Positions 32,229 to 41,377 of a stretch of DNA of 41,393 bases are shown piece by piece (position 1 is the stretch's first letter; every line of letters begins with the position of its first letter). The position numbers were made by a program, and so were the translations under genes. The notes beneath the pieces were generated by a model. The model was not told where the DNA came from. It saw only the letters and a list, made by a program, of their open reading frames with translations, and did not search any database. The stretch comes from UBA9732 sp963621975 (GTDB lineage Bacteria; Spirochaetota; Spirochaetia; Sphaerochaetales; Sphaerochaetaceae), in the NCBI GenBank assembly GCA_963621975.1, contig CAVFGI010000017.1, forward strand, positions 1 to 41,393, read 5' to 3'.

Positions 32229-33395
32229 ATGACGGAACAAATTTACACTCTGCATCATCAAGATAAAAGCTGTAAGGCTAGAACTGGAGAAATTTCATTA
32301 GGACATGGAGTAGTGCAGACTCCAACATTTATGCCAGTTGGGACAAATGGAACTGTAAAAGGGATTTACCATGATAAAGTTGCCTCAATTGGATACAATC
32401 TTATTTTGGGAAACACATATCATTTATATTTACGCCCAGGTGTGGAGGTTCTTAAGAGCTTTGACGGACTACACAAGTTTAGCAACTGGGATGCAAATTT
32501 TTTAACAGACAGTGGTGGATTTCAAGTATTCTCTCTTAGCACGTTAAGAAAGATTTATGAGATGGGAGTTAAGTTTCAGAGCCATATTGATGGTTCTAGG
32601 CATGTTTTTACCCCAGAAAAAGTTGTTGATATTCAACAGGTTATAGGATCTGACATTGCAATGATGCTTGATGTGTGTTCCGCTCCAGCAATTAGTTGGA
32701 AAGAAACTCTTCATGCTATGGATATTACTCATCTTTGGGCAGAGCGAGCTATTGTGCACAGAGATTCCTTATTGGATACTACAGGCAGGGCCTTTAGGGG
32801 AAAGCTCTTTGGCATTGTTCAAGGTGGTTTCTACGAGGATTTGAGAGTTAAAAGCGCTCATACAATTGCATCCATGGATTTCCCCGGAATTGCAATTGGG
32901 GGCCTTTCTGTAGGGGAGTCAAAGGAAGATTTTTGTAGATTCTTAGCTTTAACAGCCAATGCTGTAAATGAGATTTCGCCTTCTAAGCCTAGATATGTCA
33001 TGGGAATTGGAACTCCTGATTACATTTTGGAAGCAGTTGAAAATGGAATTGACTTGTTTGATTGTGTTCTTGCAACTCGAACAGCAAGAAATGGATCGGT
33101 CTTTACAGATGATGGCATGTTAACTCTTTCACGTGCTTTTAACGAATTTGATCATAGACCAATTCAAGAAGGTTGCACATGTGATGCTTGTACACATTAT
33201 TCTAGAGCATATATGCGTCATATGTTTAAGTGTAACGAAATGTTCGGCGGTATGCTTGCAACTGAGCACAATTTGACTTATTTATACAATCTTATGGTAA
33301 AAGCAAGAAAAGCTATTGAAGAGGATAGGTTTAAATCCTTTAAAGAAGACTATTTAAAGAGATTTTATGCAAATGGTGGAAGATGCCTAGGATAA
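32229..33395 (+). CDS. tgt: Queuine tRNA-ribosyltransferase
   Basis: 388 residues. Tgt swaps guanine 34 of GUN-anticodon tRNAs for the queuosine precursor base. TPTFMPVGTNGTVKG, LGNTYHLYLRPG, LTDSGGFQVFSL (catalytic Asp), GIAIGGLSVGES (base-binding), YVMGIGTPDYILEAVENGIDLFDCVLATRTARNG with the nucleophilic aspartate, and the zinc site CTCDAC...H near 318-350 are all present. The stop overlaps the NUDIX gene start by 13 bases. Other queuosine genes are not visible. Confidence 0.96.
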   Translation: MTEQIYTLHHQDKSCKARTGEISLGHGVVQTPTFMPVGTNGTVKGIYHDKVASIGYNLILGNTYHLYLRPGVEVLKSFDGLHKFSNWDANFLTDSGGFQVFSLSTLRKIYEMGVKFQSHIDGSRHVFTPEKVVDIQQVIGSDIAMMLDVCSAPAISWKETLHAMDITHLWAERAIVHRDSLLDTTGRAFRGKLFGIVQGGFYEDLRVKSAHTIASMDFPGIAIGGLSVGESKEDFCRFLALTANAVNEISPSKPRYVMGIGTPDYILEAVENGIDLFDCVLATRTARNGSVFTDDGMLTLSRAFNEFDHRPIQEGCTCDACTHYSRAYMRHMFKCNEMFGGMLATEHNLTYLYNLMVKARKAIEEDRFKSFKEDYLKRFYANGGRCLG

Positions 33396-33790
33396 GATTT
33401 CCATACAAGGGCGCAGGAATTGGCCTCATACTTGATAACTCAATTCTCATGGGAAAACGCTCCCACGGTCTTTTTATTGGTACGTGGTCTGTTCCAGGCG
33501 GGGGCAAAGAGAAGGGTGAAGACTTTTTAGATTGTGCTAAGAGGGAATTCTTTGAGGAAACTGGTTGCAATATAGACCTCTTAAATGCCAATCTTATTTG
33601 CACTTGGTCTCTTAATTTGCCTCCATTTTTCAAATGGACAACTTTTTTTTACAAAATAGATTCGTTTGATTTTGAACTAAAACCAAATGAGTTTTCTACT
33701 CTTGAATGGATAATGCTAAAAAAAGTAAAGACCTACAAGTGTAGGCCCTTTACTAATTGTGAAATCAATAAACTTTTGCAAAACCTTTGA
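33383..33790 (+). CDS. NUDIX hydrolase
   Basis: 135 residues. The NUDIX box is complete: GGGKEKGEDFLDCAKREFFEETG at ~36-58 fits G-x5-E-x7-R-E-U-x-E-E-x-G-U. The preceding KGAGIGLILDNSILMGKR strand and W-S-V-P-G-G are typical of small MutT-like members that clean up oxidised or non-canonical nucleotides. Substrate cannot be told from sequence. Its start lies inside the end of tgt (13-base overlap), so it is translated with tgt. It converges with the minus-strand lipoprotein, six bases apart. Confidence 0.88.
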   Translation: MPRIRFPYKGAGIGLILDNSILMGKRSHGLFIGTWSVPGGGKEKGEDFLDCAKREFFEETGCNIDLLNANLICTWSLNLPPFFKWTTFFYKIDSFDFELKPNEFSTLEWIMLKKVKTYKCRPFTNCEINKLLQNL

Positions 33791-33796
33791 AAGTTA

Positions 33797-34810
33797 TTAA
33801 AGTAGGTCAACTGGGTTATCTGTTGTCTTTGGGTTAATTCTCCAGAGAGAGTTGGAGGATGTGGCAAGAATGAATTGACCCTCTTCTTTCTCATCTGGTT
33901 TGATATTAACAACAAGATTTTGTTTGAGGCTTCCATATCCACTTGTAACATATGTGACATCTTCTGAATCAGCAAGATTTATTTTTACAAAGTTTTCGCT
34001 TGCTTTAACTACAATATAATTTTTTGTATCATCATCAGAAGTTTCAGAGTAGGTGAAAGAGTAAGTTTTTCCATTTGCAAGAGTATAACTAATCTTTACA
34101 AATTCAGTTGGTTTATCAAAAGTTGAACCTTCAATTAAATAGATTTGGTTGTTGTCTTTTAAAATATAGCATTTGGTGTCACTTATTGCTTGGAAACCTA
34201 CTGTTACATAATCACTTGTGTCTCCAACATTTCCAGATGATACCAAAGAAGAACCTTTGTAGATGTAATACTTTGCAGGATCATCTGTTGCACTGGTTTC
34301 AACTAAGGTATATTCACCGCTTTCAAGAATGGTTTTCATGTTTGCAATTTCCTTAATTAATGTTCCGTCAGAGTTATAAAGTCCCTCTGTTCCGTTATAA
34401 TCTGCAAAGAATGTGCCATTTGTCATAAGTGCTATGCTATTTAAGTTTTCTTTTAATTCGCCTACTAATGTACCATTCTTATTATATTTGTAAATTTTTC
34501 CACTATGTTTGGCAACAAGAATGGAACCGTCAGAAAGGAGAGCTGCTTCATCTATTCTATCATCTATGCTGCTGCCAATGGCTGGAATGCTAGTAAAAGA
34601 AATAGAACCTTCGCCAATGCGGGAAATAGAAGTATCGGTTAAAATATAATAGCAGCTATCAAAGTAGCCAAGATATGACGTGATTTTGGTTCCGGATTCT
34701 TTTGTGGAGGAAGCAATTGCGGAGTGAATGCCATCTTGGGCGTCCAAGTTGCAAGAGCAAAGAATGCAGGCGATTGTTATGATAAGTGCAAAAATTAGTG
34801 TTTTTTTCAT
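33797..34810 (-). CDS. Lipoprotein, possibly beta-propeller-like
   Basis: 337 residues. A 20-residue signal (KKTLIFALIITIACILCSC) ends in a lipobox L-C-S-C followed by N-L-D, so it is exported and lipidated. The body is a series of short beta-hairpin motifs such as LLSDGSILVAKHSGKIYKYN and LMTNGTFFADYNGTEGLYNS, suggesting a propeller-type fold. I recognise no enzyme motif. It follows the beta-barrel gene by 9 bases in the same operon and may work with it at the outer membrane. Function unknown. Confidence 0.8.
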   Translation of the reverse strand: MKKTLIFALIITIACILCSCNLDAQDGIHSAIASSTKESGTKITSYLGYFDSCYYILTDTSISRIGEGSISFTSIPAIGSSIDDRIDEAALLSDGSILVAKHSGKIYKYNKNGTLVGELKENLNSIALMTNGTFFADYNGTEGLYNSDGTLIKEIANMKTILESGEYTLVETSATDDPAKYYIYKGSSLVSSGNVGDTSDYVTVGFQAISDTKCYILKDNNQIYLIEGSTFDKPTEFVKISYTLANGKTYSFTYSETSDDDTKNYIVVKASENFVKINLADSEDVTYVTSGYGSLKQNLVVNIKPDEKEEGQFILATSSNSLWRINPKTTDNPVDLL

Positions 34811-34819
34811 GATGGCCTC

Positions 34820-35425
34820 CTAATGTCTGTATGAGACGCAAAGTGTGAGTGGAATCATACCAAGGACGGAGTTGTCTTTGTATTTTTCATACGAGCTATT
34901 TTTGATGTAGATTTCTGCTGTGGTCATGATACCGCTTTCAATGCCTAGACCCCAAGATTCGGTGAAGTAGAATGTTGGACATAATGTTAAACTGGCAAAT
35001 GGGGCAAGGTATTTACCTGTGTCGTATTTGATAAAGGCTACTCCAAGGTTTGCTGAGAATGCTATGTCAAAAGTTCCAGTTTGTACTGGAATGTAAGTGA
35101 ATTTTGCTGTAATAGGTACTGTTGTATATAGTGATGGGGTGAGAGAATTGATGAATTGATAGCCTAATTCGCCACCAATTGCAAAATACTCGCTTAAAAA
35201 GCCTTGATAGGCTATTGATGCAACGCCACCAACCTTTTGCATATGTATATCTCCAAAGGTTTGGTTCCTACTTGGATCATTTAAAAAACTTAAAAAGGCA
35301 GGGAAATCAACGCCAGCTCTTATTGAAAAAACTTGATCTCCTTTTTCATAATATGTGGAACTACAAAATACAGTACTTACGCAAAGTACTAATAGAATTA
35401 GAATAAAAAGTGTTCTTCTTTTCAT
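34820..35425 (-). CDS. Small outer-membrane beta-barrel protein
   Basis: 201 residues from ATG 35425, with GAGG 5 bases upstream; an in-frame GTG at 35431 sits in the ribosome site. The signal peptide RRTLFILILLVLCVSTVFCSS is cleaved near SS. The remainder alternates polar and hydrophobic residues in ~8 candidate strands (IAIGGELGYQFI-like, FDIAFSANLGVAFIKY, LGIESGIMTTAEIYI). It resembles the small barrel proteins common in treponemes, with no clear function. It is first in a two-gene operon with the lipoprotein. The C-terminus (LCVSYRH) lacks a terminal aromatic, unlike classical porins. Confidence 0.72.
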   Translation of the reverse strand: MKRRTLFILILLVLCVSTVFCSSTYYEKGDQVFSIRAGVDFPAFLSFLNDPSRNQTFGDIHMQKVGGVASIAYQGFLSEYFAIGGELGYQFINSLTPSLYTTVPITAKFTYIPVQTGTFDIAFSANLGVAFIKYDTGKYLAPFASLTLCPTFYFTESWGLGIESGIMTTAEIYIKNSSYEKYKDNSVLGMIPLTLCVSYRH

Positions 35426-35438
35426 GTTCACCTCATAG

Positions 35439-35468
35439 AGTATATTGACTTGAATATATTAACAATAA
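35439..35468 (-). promoter_or_regulatory. Promoter of the barrel-lipoprotein operon
   Basis: On the minus strand TTATTG (35463-35468), 18 bases, TATACT (35439-35444), just before the ribosome site. Confidence 0.45.
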
Positions 35469-35545
35469 ACTCGTACTTGTTAAACTAAAAACACACATAA
35501 CTTCATAAGATTACAAGCGGTTTTTGAAAAACGTCAAAAGTAGTG

Positions 35546-35574
35546 TTAATCTTTTAGCATCATTTGTGTATAAT
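35546..35574 (+). promoter_or_regulatory. Promoter of folD
   Basis: TTAATC (35546-35551), 17 bases, TATAAT (35569-35574). The start near 35581 gives a ~70-base leader with a small GCAG/CTGC stem but no riboswitch I recognise. Confidence 0.6.
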
Positions 35575-35649
35575 GACCAAAGGCATGGGCAGTGGTACAA
35601 GGTACAAACTGGTATCTGCTGAAACAAGCTTTGTTGGAGGTGTGACGCA

Positions 35650-36555
35650 TTGATTTTATCGGGTAAAGAGCTCAGCCAGATTGTAAATGAGCAAACTTCA
35701 AGATTGTGTTCTGCTTTTGAAAAGCGGTTTTCTAGAAAACCTTGCCTTGCTGTTATTCTTGTAGGAGATAATCCTGCAAGTCAGACATATGTAAAGGGAA
35801 AGAAGAAGGCCTGTGACCAAATTGGCATTGAGCATTTAGACTTAACTTATAACAACTCTTTATCAGAAAAAGAACTGCTAGATTCTGTTAAGGCTCTGAA
35901 TGAAAATGAAAATGTTGACGGTATTTTGGTGCAGCTTCCTCTTCCACCACAAATTGACGAAGTTAAAATAATCAATGCTATTAATCCAATCAAAGATGTA
36001 GATGGTTTTAATCCTGTTAATATTGGTAAGTTACTTTTGGGCCAAAGGTCACATGTAGCTTGTACTCCAAAGGGAATTTTGCGTCTTTTAGACCACTATC
36101 ACATTCTTACGGACCAAAAGGATGTTTGTATTTTGGGTCGTAGCAATATTGTAGGAAAGCCAATGGCTGCTCTTTTGATGCAAAAGGACCGTAATGCTAC
36201 TGTGACAATTTGCCATTCTTTGACTCCTGATATTGTGCCTTATGTTAAGAGAGCTGATATTTTAATCAGTGCCGTTGGACATACAAATGTTGTGACATCT
36301 GACATGGTAAAAGATGGTGTTGTTGTCATTGATGTTGGCATGAATAGAGTACCTGATAAGACTAAAAAAAATGGATATGCATTGAAAGGGGATGTTGATT
36401 TTGCTACGGTTGAGCCTAAGGCTAGTGCTATTACTCCTGTTCCTGGTGGAGTTGGTCCAATGACAATTGCAATGCTTATGGAAAATACTGTTTTAGCTGC
36501 TTGTGACATTAAATGTATTGATGCAAATGAGCTTGTTCTAGATTTAGATTTTTAA
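35650..36555 (+). CDS. folD: Bifunctional methylene-THF dehydrogenase/methenyl-THF cyclohydrolase
   Basis: 301 residues from TTG 35650, with GGAGG (35636-35640) 9 bases upstream. FolD interconverts 5,10-methylene-, methenyl- and 10-formyl-tetrahydrofolate using NADP. VGDNPASQTYVKGKKKAC holds the Tyr-x3-Lys catalytic pair, GILVQLPLPPQI and KDVDGFNPVNIG are the signatures, ILGRSNIVGKPMA binds the cofactor phosphate, and ITPVPGGVGPMTIAMLMENT closes the site. miaB follows after 20 bases. Confidence 0.96.
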   Translation: MILSGKELSQIVNEQTSRLCSAFEKRFSRKPCLAVILVGDNPASQTYVKGKKKACDQIGIEHLDLTYNNSLSEKELLDSVKALNENENVDGILVQLPLPPQIDEVKIINAINPIKDVDGFNPVNIGKLLLGQRSHVACTPKGILRLLDHYHILTDQKDVCILGRSNIVGKPMAALLMQKDRNATVTICHSLTPDIVPYVKRADILISAVGHTNVVTSDMVKDGVVVIDVGMNRVPDKTKKNGYALKGDVDFATVEPKASAITPVPGGVGPMTIAMLMENTVLAACDIKCIDANELVLDLDF

Positions 36556-36575
36556 GTTAATGTTGGAGTTCACGC

Positions 36576-37877
36576 ATGAAAAAGTTTTTCATTGAAACCT
36601 ATGGCTGTCAAATGAATATAGCTGAGTCAAATGCTATTGAGAGTGCTCTAATTGGTCAGGGCTGGGAAGTTGCAAAGGAGCCAAAAGAATCTGATTTAGC
36701 AATTATCAATACATGCTCTGTTCGAAAAAGTGCTGAAAATAGAATTTGGGGACGTCTTGGTGCTTATACTCATGTAAAAAGTGAGAAAGCAAAAAAAGGT
36801 GAAAAACTCGTATTAGTTCTTACTGGCTGTATGGCTGACCGTCTTAAGGATGAAGTAAAGAATGATGCCCCACAAATAGACTATGTTGTTGGAAATAACG
36901 ATAAACTGCGAATTCTGGACATTGTTGGCGATTTTAAAACTCCTTCTGAAAGTGAAAAATATGTTTTTACTAAGGCCTATCACAAGGACGGAGAGTTTGC
37001 TTCTTATATTCCAATTATGAATGGTTGCAATAATTTCTGTTCATATTGCATTGTCCCGTATGTTAGAGGCCGTGAGGTGTCTAGGCCTGTTGAAGAAATT
37101 CTTCATGAAGTTAAGTATTTGGATTCTGTTGGTGTGAGAGAAATTACTTTACTTGGACAAAATGTTAATTCCTATAATTGTAATGATATTCATTTTCCAG
37201 AACTTTTGACGAAAATTTGTAGAGAGTGCAACAATATTCAATGGATTAGATTTGAAAGTCCTCATCCAAAGGATTTTTCTGATGAACTTATTGAAGTTAT
37301 TGCTACAGAACCTAAGGTGGCAAAGCACCTACATATTCCTATGCAAAGTGGAAATACGAGAATTTTAGATTTAATGAACAGACGTTATAGTAGGGAAAAA
37401 TATCTAAATCTTATACAAAAAATTAAAAATAGAGTTCCAGATGTAACCTTTGCGTTAGATGTTATGGTTGGTTTTCCTGGAGAAACAGAAGAAGAGTTTC
37501 AAGAGACTATCTCTGCAATGGAAGAGGTTGGTTGTATTGAGGCATATATGTACTACTGGAATCCCAGAGAAGGAACAAGAGCCTGCTCAATGGAAGGCCA
37601 ACTTTCTGATAAGGAAAAGCAAGAAAGACTTCAAAAACTTATTGATTGGCAACTTGCAAATGCTGCTAAGATAAAGAGTAAGAGGGCGCATGGTACTCAG
37701 AAAGTTCTTGTAACTCAGGTTTCTAGAGATAACAAGAATCAGATGCTTGGTCGTAATGAACATGGTGAAATGGTTGCTTTTAATGTACATGCAACTAATG
37801 CCGTTAAACCGGGAGATATGGTTAACGTTGAGTTTAAACTTCTTAATGGTAACACTTTTGTTGGCGAGCAAGTATAA
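36576..37877 (+). CDS. miaB: tRNA-2-methylthio-N6-dimethylallyladenosine synthase
   Basis: 433 residues. MiaB is a radical-SAM enzyme with two 4Fe-4S clusters that adds a methylthio group to i6A37 of tRNA. The N-terminal UPF0004 domain has the three auxiliary-cluster cysteines in TYGCQMN, NTCSVR and LTGCM. The radical-SAM CxxxCxxC is NGCNNFCSYCIVPYVRGRE. LGQNVNSY, HIPMQSGN and DVMVGFPGETEEEF follow, and a C-terminal TRAM domain (~370-433) is present. MiaB rather than the S12 enzyme RimO is favoured by the YVRGRE and QNVNSY forms. GGAG lies upstream of ATG 36576. Confidence 0.95.
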   Translation: MKKFFIETYGCQMNIAESNAIESALIGQGWEVAKEPKESDLAIINTCSVRKSAENRIWGRLGAYTHVKSEKAKKGEKLVLVLTGCMADRLKDEVKNDAPQIDYVVGNNDKLRILDIVGDFKTPSESEKYVFTKAYHKDGEFASYIPIMNGCNNFCSYCIVPYVRGREVSRPVEEILHEVKYLDSVGVREITLLGQNVNSYNCNDIHFPELLTKICRECNNIQWIRFESPHPKDFSDELIEVIATEPKVAKHLHIPMQSGNTRILDLMNRRYSREKYLNLIQKIKNRVPDVTFALDVMVGFPGETEEEFQETISAMEEVGCIEAYMYYWNPREGTRACSMEGQLSDKEKQERLQKLIDWQLANAAKIKSKRAHGTQKVLVTQVSRDNKNQMLGRNEHGEMVAFNVHATNAVKPGDMVNVEFKLLNGNTFVGEQV

Positions 37878-37887
37878 CAGAATTTGT

Positions 37888-38640
37888 ATGACAGAACTGG
37901 AAAGATTTATAGATTTAATTGAAAAAAGCCACTATATGACGGTTTTTACAGGAGCCGGAGTCTCTACTTTAAGCAAAATTCCAGATTTCAGAGGGCCACA
38001 TGGAGTATATACTGACCCCTGGCATGGTATGGATGTAGAGGAGATTATCTCACTGAGTTTTTTTAGAAATAACCCAGAAATCTTCTACAAATGGGCCAAG
38101 GACGTTTGGTATCATTTAGAGGACTATGAGCCTAGCATTGTCCACAAATGCCTGGCTTTACTTGAAAAAAAAGGTTACTTGAAAGCCTTATACACTCAAA
38201 ACATAGATATGCTCCATCAACGAGCAGGTTCCAAGACGGTCTATGAGGTGCACGGTAGCCCTCTTGTCCACCACTGTACACGCTGTAACGCAAGCTACAC
38301 CTACAATGAAATTGCACCAATTGTACGCGCTGACCAAGTCCCACGCTGCATCAAATGTGGAGGCGTCATAAAACCAGATATCATCTTTTACGAAGAAAGC
38401 CTCAACGAACATGTTCTCAACAGTGCATGGCATGACTTCTCAAAGACCGATTTATGTGTGGTTCTTGGTTCATCTCTAGTTGTTCAGCCTGCAGCCTCAT
38501 TTCCAGTAATTGCAAAGCAAAATGGGGCAAATTTAGTTATAGTTAACAACCAAATTACAAGTTTGGATAGCTATTGCACAATTCATTTCAATGATTTAGA
38601 AAGTACATTTAATCTTTTATATAATCACTTTATAGGTTAG
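37888..38640 (+). CDS. cobB: NAD-dependent protein deacylase, sirtuin family
   Basis: 250 residues from ATG 37888; the longer frame overlaps miaB in another phase. Sirtuins remove acyl groups from lysines, consuming NAD. VFTGAGVSTLSKIPDFRG is the NAD-binding loop, LYTQNIDMLHQRAG the second motif, and EVHGSP carries the catalytic His. The zinc site is CTRC...CIKC, and VVLGSSLVVQPAASFP and VIVNNQ follow. Class (deacetylase versus desuccinylase) is not decided. An 8-A run at 38165-38172 is a possible slippage site. Confidence 0.93.
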   Translation: MTELERFIDLIEKSHYMTVFTGAGVSTLSKIPDFRGPHGVYTDPWHGMDVEEIISLSFFRNNPEIFYKWAKDVWYHLEDYEPSIVHKCLALLEKKGYLKALYTQNIDMLHQRAGSKTVYEVHGSPLVHHCTRCNASYTYNEIAPIVRADQVPRCIKCGGVIKPDIIFYEESLNEHVLNSAWHDFSKTDLCVVLGSSLVVQPAASFPVIAKQNGANLVIVNNQITSLDSYCTIHFNDLESTFNLLYNHFIG

Positions 38641-38706
38641 ACCTCTATTGCATAAAAAAGGGCAATTATAGTATTTTAATCGCTTGGATAAGAGTAGATT
38701 AAGAAT

Positions 38707-40545
38707 ATGATTACGAAAAACGATAAAATTAGAAACATTGCAATTATTGCGCACGTTGACCACGGTAAAACAACTCTTGTAGACGCACTTTTTCGTCAGA
38801 GCGGAGTAGAATCCAAGGGCAACCAAGACAGAATTATGGACAGTGGTGCTATTGAGAGAGAACGTGGCATTACAATAAACGCAAAAAACTGCGCAATTCA
38901 CTGGAAAGGAGTCAAAATAAACATTATTGATACTCCGGGTCACGCAGACTTTGGAGGAGAGGTTGAACGCGGACTTTCCATGGTAGACGGTGTCATTCTT
39001 CTTGTAGATGCTGCTGAGGGACCACTTCCACAAACCAGATTTGTCTTGCAAAAAGCTCTTGAGAAAAACCTTTCAGTCATTGTTGTCATCAACAAGATTG
39101 ATAGACAGGATGCAAGACCAACGGAAGTTTTAAATGAAGTTTATGATTTACTCTTAGAGCTTAAAAACGATGAAAGTGTTTTGGAAGTTCCAGTCTTTTA
39201 TGCAAACGGAAGAGCCGGTGTTCTTTCAGAGAAACTAAATGACCCAGAAGCCAAAAACATTTTTCCTTTACTTGATGCCGTAGTAGATTACATTCCAGCT
39301 CCAATTTACGATAATGAAGAGCCATTTCAAATGCTGGTAAGTGATCTTTCTTATGATGATTATCTTGGCCGTTTAGCAGTAGGAAAAATCATCAATGGAA
39401 GTGCAACAGTAAATGATTCTTTGGTATGTATTAACGAGAAAGGTCAGCATGTTCCACTTAGAGTTACTAGATTGCAACTCTATGATGGACCTAAATTTAA
39501 AGAAGCACAATTAGTTGAGCCTGGTGATATTGTAGTACTTTCAGGTATTGAAAATGTCTCAATTGGCGACACAATTTGTAACAAGGATTATGCAAAGCCT
39601 CTTGATAGAATCAAGGTTGATGAGCCTACTGTTTCTATGCTTTTTAGTAAGAACATTTCCCCATTGGCTGGAAAGGATGGTAAGCAACTTACATCGGCCA
39701 AGATTTGGGACAGATTGTGCAAAGAAGCCCTAAGAAATGTGTCTATTCAAGTTGAAAAAAATGCAGATGATTCGTTTACAGTTAAGGGCAGAGGCGAATT
39801 CCAAATGGCCATTATTGTTGAACAAATGCGTCGTGAAGGTTTTGAGCTTTGTGTAGGTCGTCCAAGAATTATTTTTAAGACAGATGAAGATGGGCACAAG
39901 ACAGAGCCTGTTGAATATCTTCTCATTGATTGTCCAGAAGAGTATAGCGGAACTGTTATGGAAAAACTCGCCAGAAGAAAGGCCACTATGAATAATATCA
40001 ATTATTTGGAAAATTCCAGGGTTAAGATGGAGTTTTCAATCCCTTCACGTGGTCTTATTGGTTACAGAGATGAATTTCTCACCGATACTCGTGGCTACGG
40101 CATCATGAATAGTTCTCTTAAAGGTTATGAGCCATATAAGGGCGATTTCCCTGACAGGGCCTCTGGCTCACTGGTATGCGATCGTGCTGGTGTAGCTGTG
40201 GCCTATGGCATTTGGGAGCTTGAGGATAGAGGCCGATTTTTTATAGTCCCGGGAGATCCAGTTTACGAGGGCGAGGTTGTTGGAGAGCGCAATAGAGAAG
40301 GTGATTTACTCTTGAATCCAACAAGAACAAAGAAATTAACTAATCTACGTGCCTCTGGTCATGATGAAGCTGTTTCTTTAACTCCAGTTATGAAGATGAC
40401 TTTGGAGCATGCTATGCGTTTTATCAAGGATGATGAACTAGTTGAGGTAACTCCAAGTGCTATAAGAATGTGCAAGAAGGTTTTGGATAGTCAAAAGCGC
40501 AAGATTATGGAAAATAGGGGCTACCTCCCTGAGTGTCTGCAGTAA
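38707..40545 (+). CDS. typA: Ribosome-associated GTPase TypA/BipA
   Basis: 612 residues, typical. BipA is an EF-G-like GTPase that binds the ribosome and is needed for 50S assembly and growth under stress or cold. The G domain has AHVDHGKTTLVDALFRQSG, RERGITINAKN (switch region), DTPGHADFGGEVERG and VINKIDRQDARP. Domains II, III and V follow, and the C-terminal BipA-specific domain has GLIGYRDEFLTDTRGYGIMN and TPVMKMTLEHAMRFI. It lies 66 bases after cobB; only a poor ribosome site (AAGAAT) is visible. Confidence 0.96.
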   Translation: MITKNDKIRNIAIIAHVDHGKTTLVDALFRQSGVESKGNQDRIMDSGAIERERGITINAKNCAIHWKGVKINIIDTPGHADFGGEVERGLSMVDGVILLVDAAEGPLPQTRFVLQKALEKNLSVIVVINKIDRQDARPTEVLNEVYDLLLELKNDESVLEVPVFYANGRAGVLSEKLNDPEAKNIFPLLDAVVDYIPAPIYDNEEPFQMLVSDLSYDDYLGRLAVGKIINGSATVNDSLVCINEKGQHVPLRVTRLQLYDGPKFKEAQLVEPGDIVVLSGIENVSIGDTICNKDYAKPLDRIKVDEPTVSMLFSKNISPLAGKDGKQLTSAKIWDRLCKEALRNVSIQVEKNADDSFTVKGRGEFQMAIIVEQMRREGFELCVGRPRIIFKTDEDGHKTEPVEYLLIDCPEEYSGTVMEKLARRKATMNNINYLENSRVKMEFSIPSRGLIGYRDEFLTDTRGYGIMNSSLKGYEPYKGDFPDRASGSLVCDRAGVAVAYGIWELEDRGRFFIVPGDPVYEGEVVGERNREGDLLLNPTRTKKLTNLRASGHDEAVSLTPVMKMTLEHAMRFIKDDELVEVTPSAIRMCKKVLDSQKRKIMENRGYLPECLQ

Positions 40546-40610
40546 TTACCTTAAAAAATTGATTGACGATAGTGTCTTTTTTGAGTAACTTTCATCGTAC
40601 AAAATTTAGG

Positions 40611-40629
40611 GAGGTTTTTTTAAAACCTC
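40611..40629 (+). promoter_or_regulatory. 5'-leader hairpin of the outer-membrane gene
   Basis: GAGGTTTT-TTT-AAAACCTC is an 8-bp stem ending one base before the GGGGAG ribosome site. A stem there could stabilise an abundant mRNA or adjust translation. The promoter upstream (40546-40610) is unclear. Confidence 0.5.
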
Positions 40630-40642
40630 AGGGGAGAAAAAA

Positions 40643-41311
40643 ATGAACAAGAAAGTAATTGTTATTGCTTTAGTTCTAGTTCTTGCTGTAAGTTCAGTGT
40701 TTGCAAGTTCATTGTTTACAGCAAAGAAGACATCTGATGTTAAGATTGGTGCACAGCTTGGTTATGGTGCAAGATCTTTTACTGTCACAGGCAAGGGGGA
40801 GACATTTAAAGGTACTTCTGTTAACTATTTAAACAGTGGTTTCTATGGTGCTTTCACATTTGAGTATGCTATGAATGAGAAACTTTCACTCAAAGCTGAA
40901 ACTGGTGTGAATACAATGGGTACTGCAAAAATAACTACAACCGTTGGAAGTGCCAAAACTGCATCAACTGCTTCCAGTAGTACACCAATTAACTTCACAG
41001 TTTTTACTGGTTTATTGTACAACATTCCTCTTAACAAAGAACTTACAGTCTATGCAGGTGGTGGTGTTGACATGATGATTGGTAAGGTTTCAAATGCTGA
41101 AGATGCAAAGACAAATGCAGCTATTGGTCTTGGTGCAGAGGCTGGTGCTTCATATGCTATTGACAATAAGTTAGCTATTAATGCTGGTGCAAAATTTGGT
41201 TGGCATTTTGTTAATACAAATGATGATGTTGAAAGTTCAAAGGTTGGTAAAAACCATAGCACAACCAATCTTACTTATAAGTTCTATGCAGGCGTGACTT
41301 ACGCTTTGTAA
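40643..41311 (+). CDS. Outer-membrane beta-barrel protein
   Basis: 222 residues. The signal peptide KKVIVIALVLVLAVSSVFASS is followed by ~8 amphipathic strands with polar turns (e.g. DVKIGAQLGYGARSFTV, YGAFTFEYAMNEKLSLKAET, LTVYAGGGVDMMIGKV, KLAINAGAKFGWHFV, YKFYAGVTYAL). It looks like the OmpW/OmpX-sized barrels and resembles in layout the 201-residue barrel at 34820-35425. A strong GGGGAG ribosome site, leader hairpin and terminator suggest high expression. Function unknown. Confidence 0.78.
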   Translation: MNKKVIVIALVLVLAVSSVFASSLFTAKKTSDVKIGAQLGYGARSFTVTGKGETFKGTSVNYLNSGFYGAFTFEYAMNEKLSLKAETGVNTMGTAKITTTVGSAKTASTASSSTPINFTVFTGLLYNIPLNKELTVYAGGGVDMMIGKVSNAEDAKTNAAIGLGAEAGASYAIDNKLAINAGAKFGWHFVNTNDDVESSKVGKNHSTTNLTYKFYAGVTYAL

Positions 41312-41334
41312 TTAGAACAAAATATTTTGTTAGG

Positions 41335-41377
41335 GACTGTTGCAAAAGTCATTTGACTGAGCAACAGTCTTTTTTTA
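41335..41377 (+). terminator. Intrinsic terminator after the outer-membrane gene
   Basis: GACTGTTGC (41335-41343) pairs with GCAACAGTC (41361-41369), with an inner AGTC/GACT stem and about seven T after it. Confidence 0.9.

Noticed and set aside
35581..35649. ZTP (pfl) or tetrahydrofolate riboswitch before folD
   Set aside because: The leader is short, and I could not find the conserved sequence blocks of either class.
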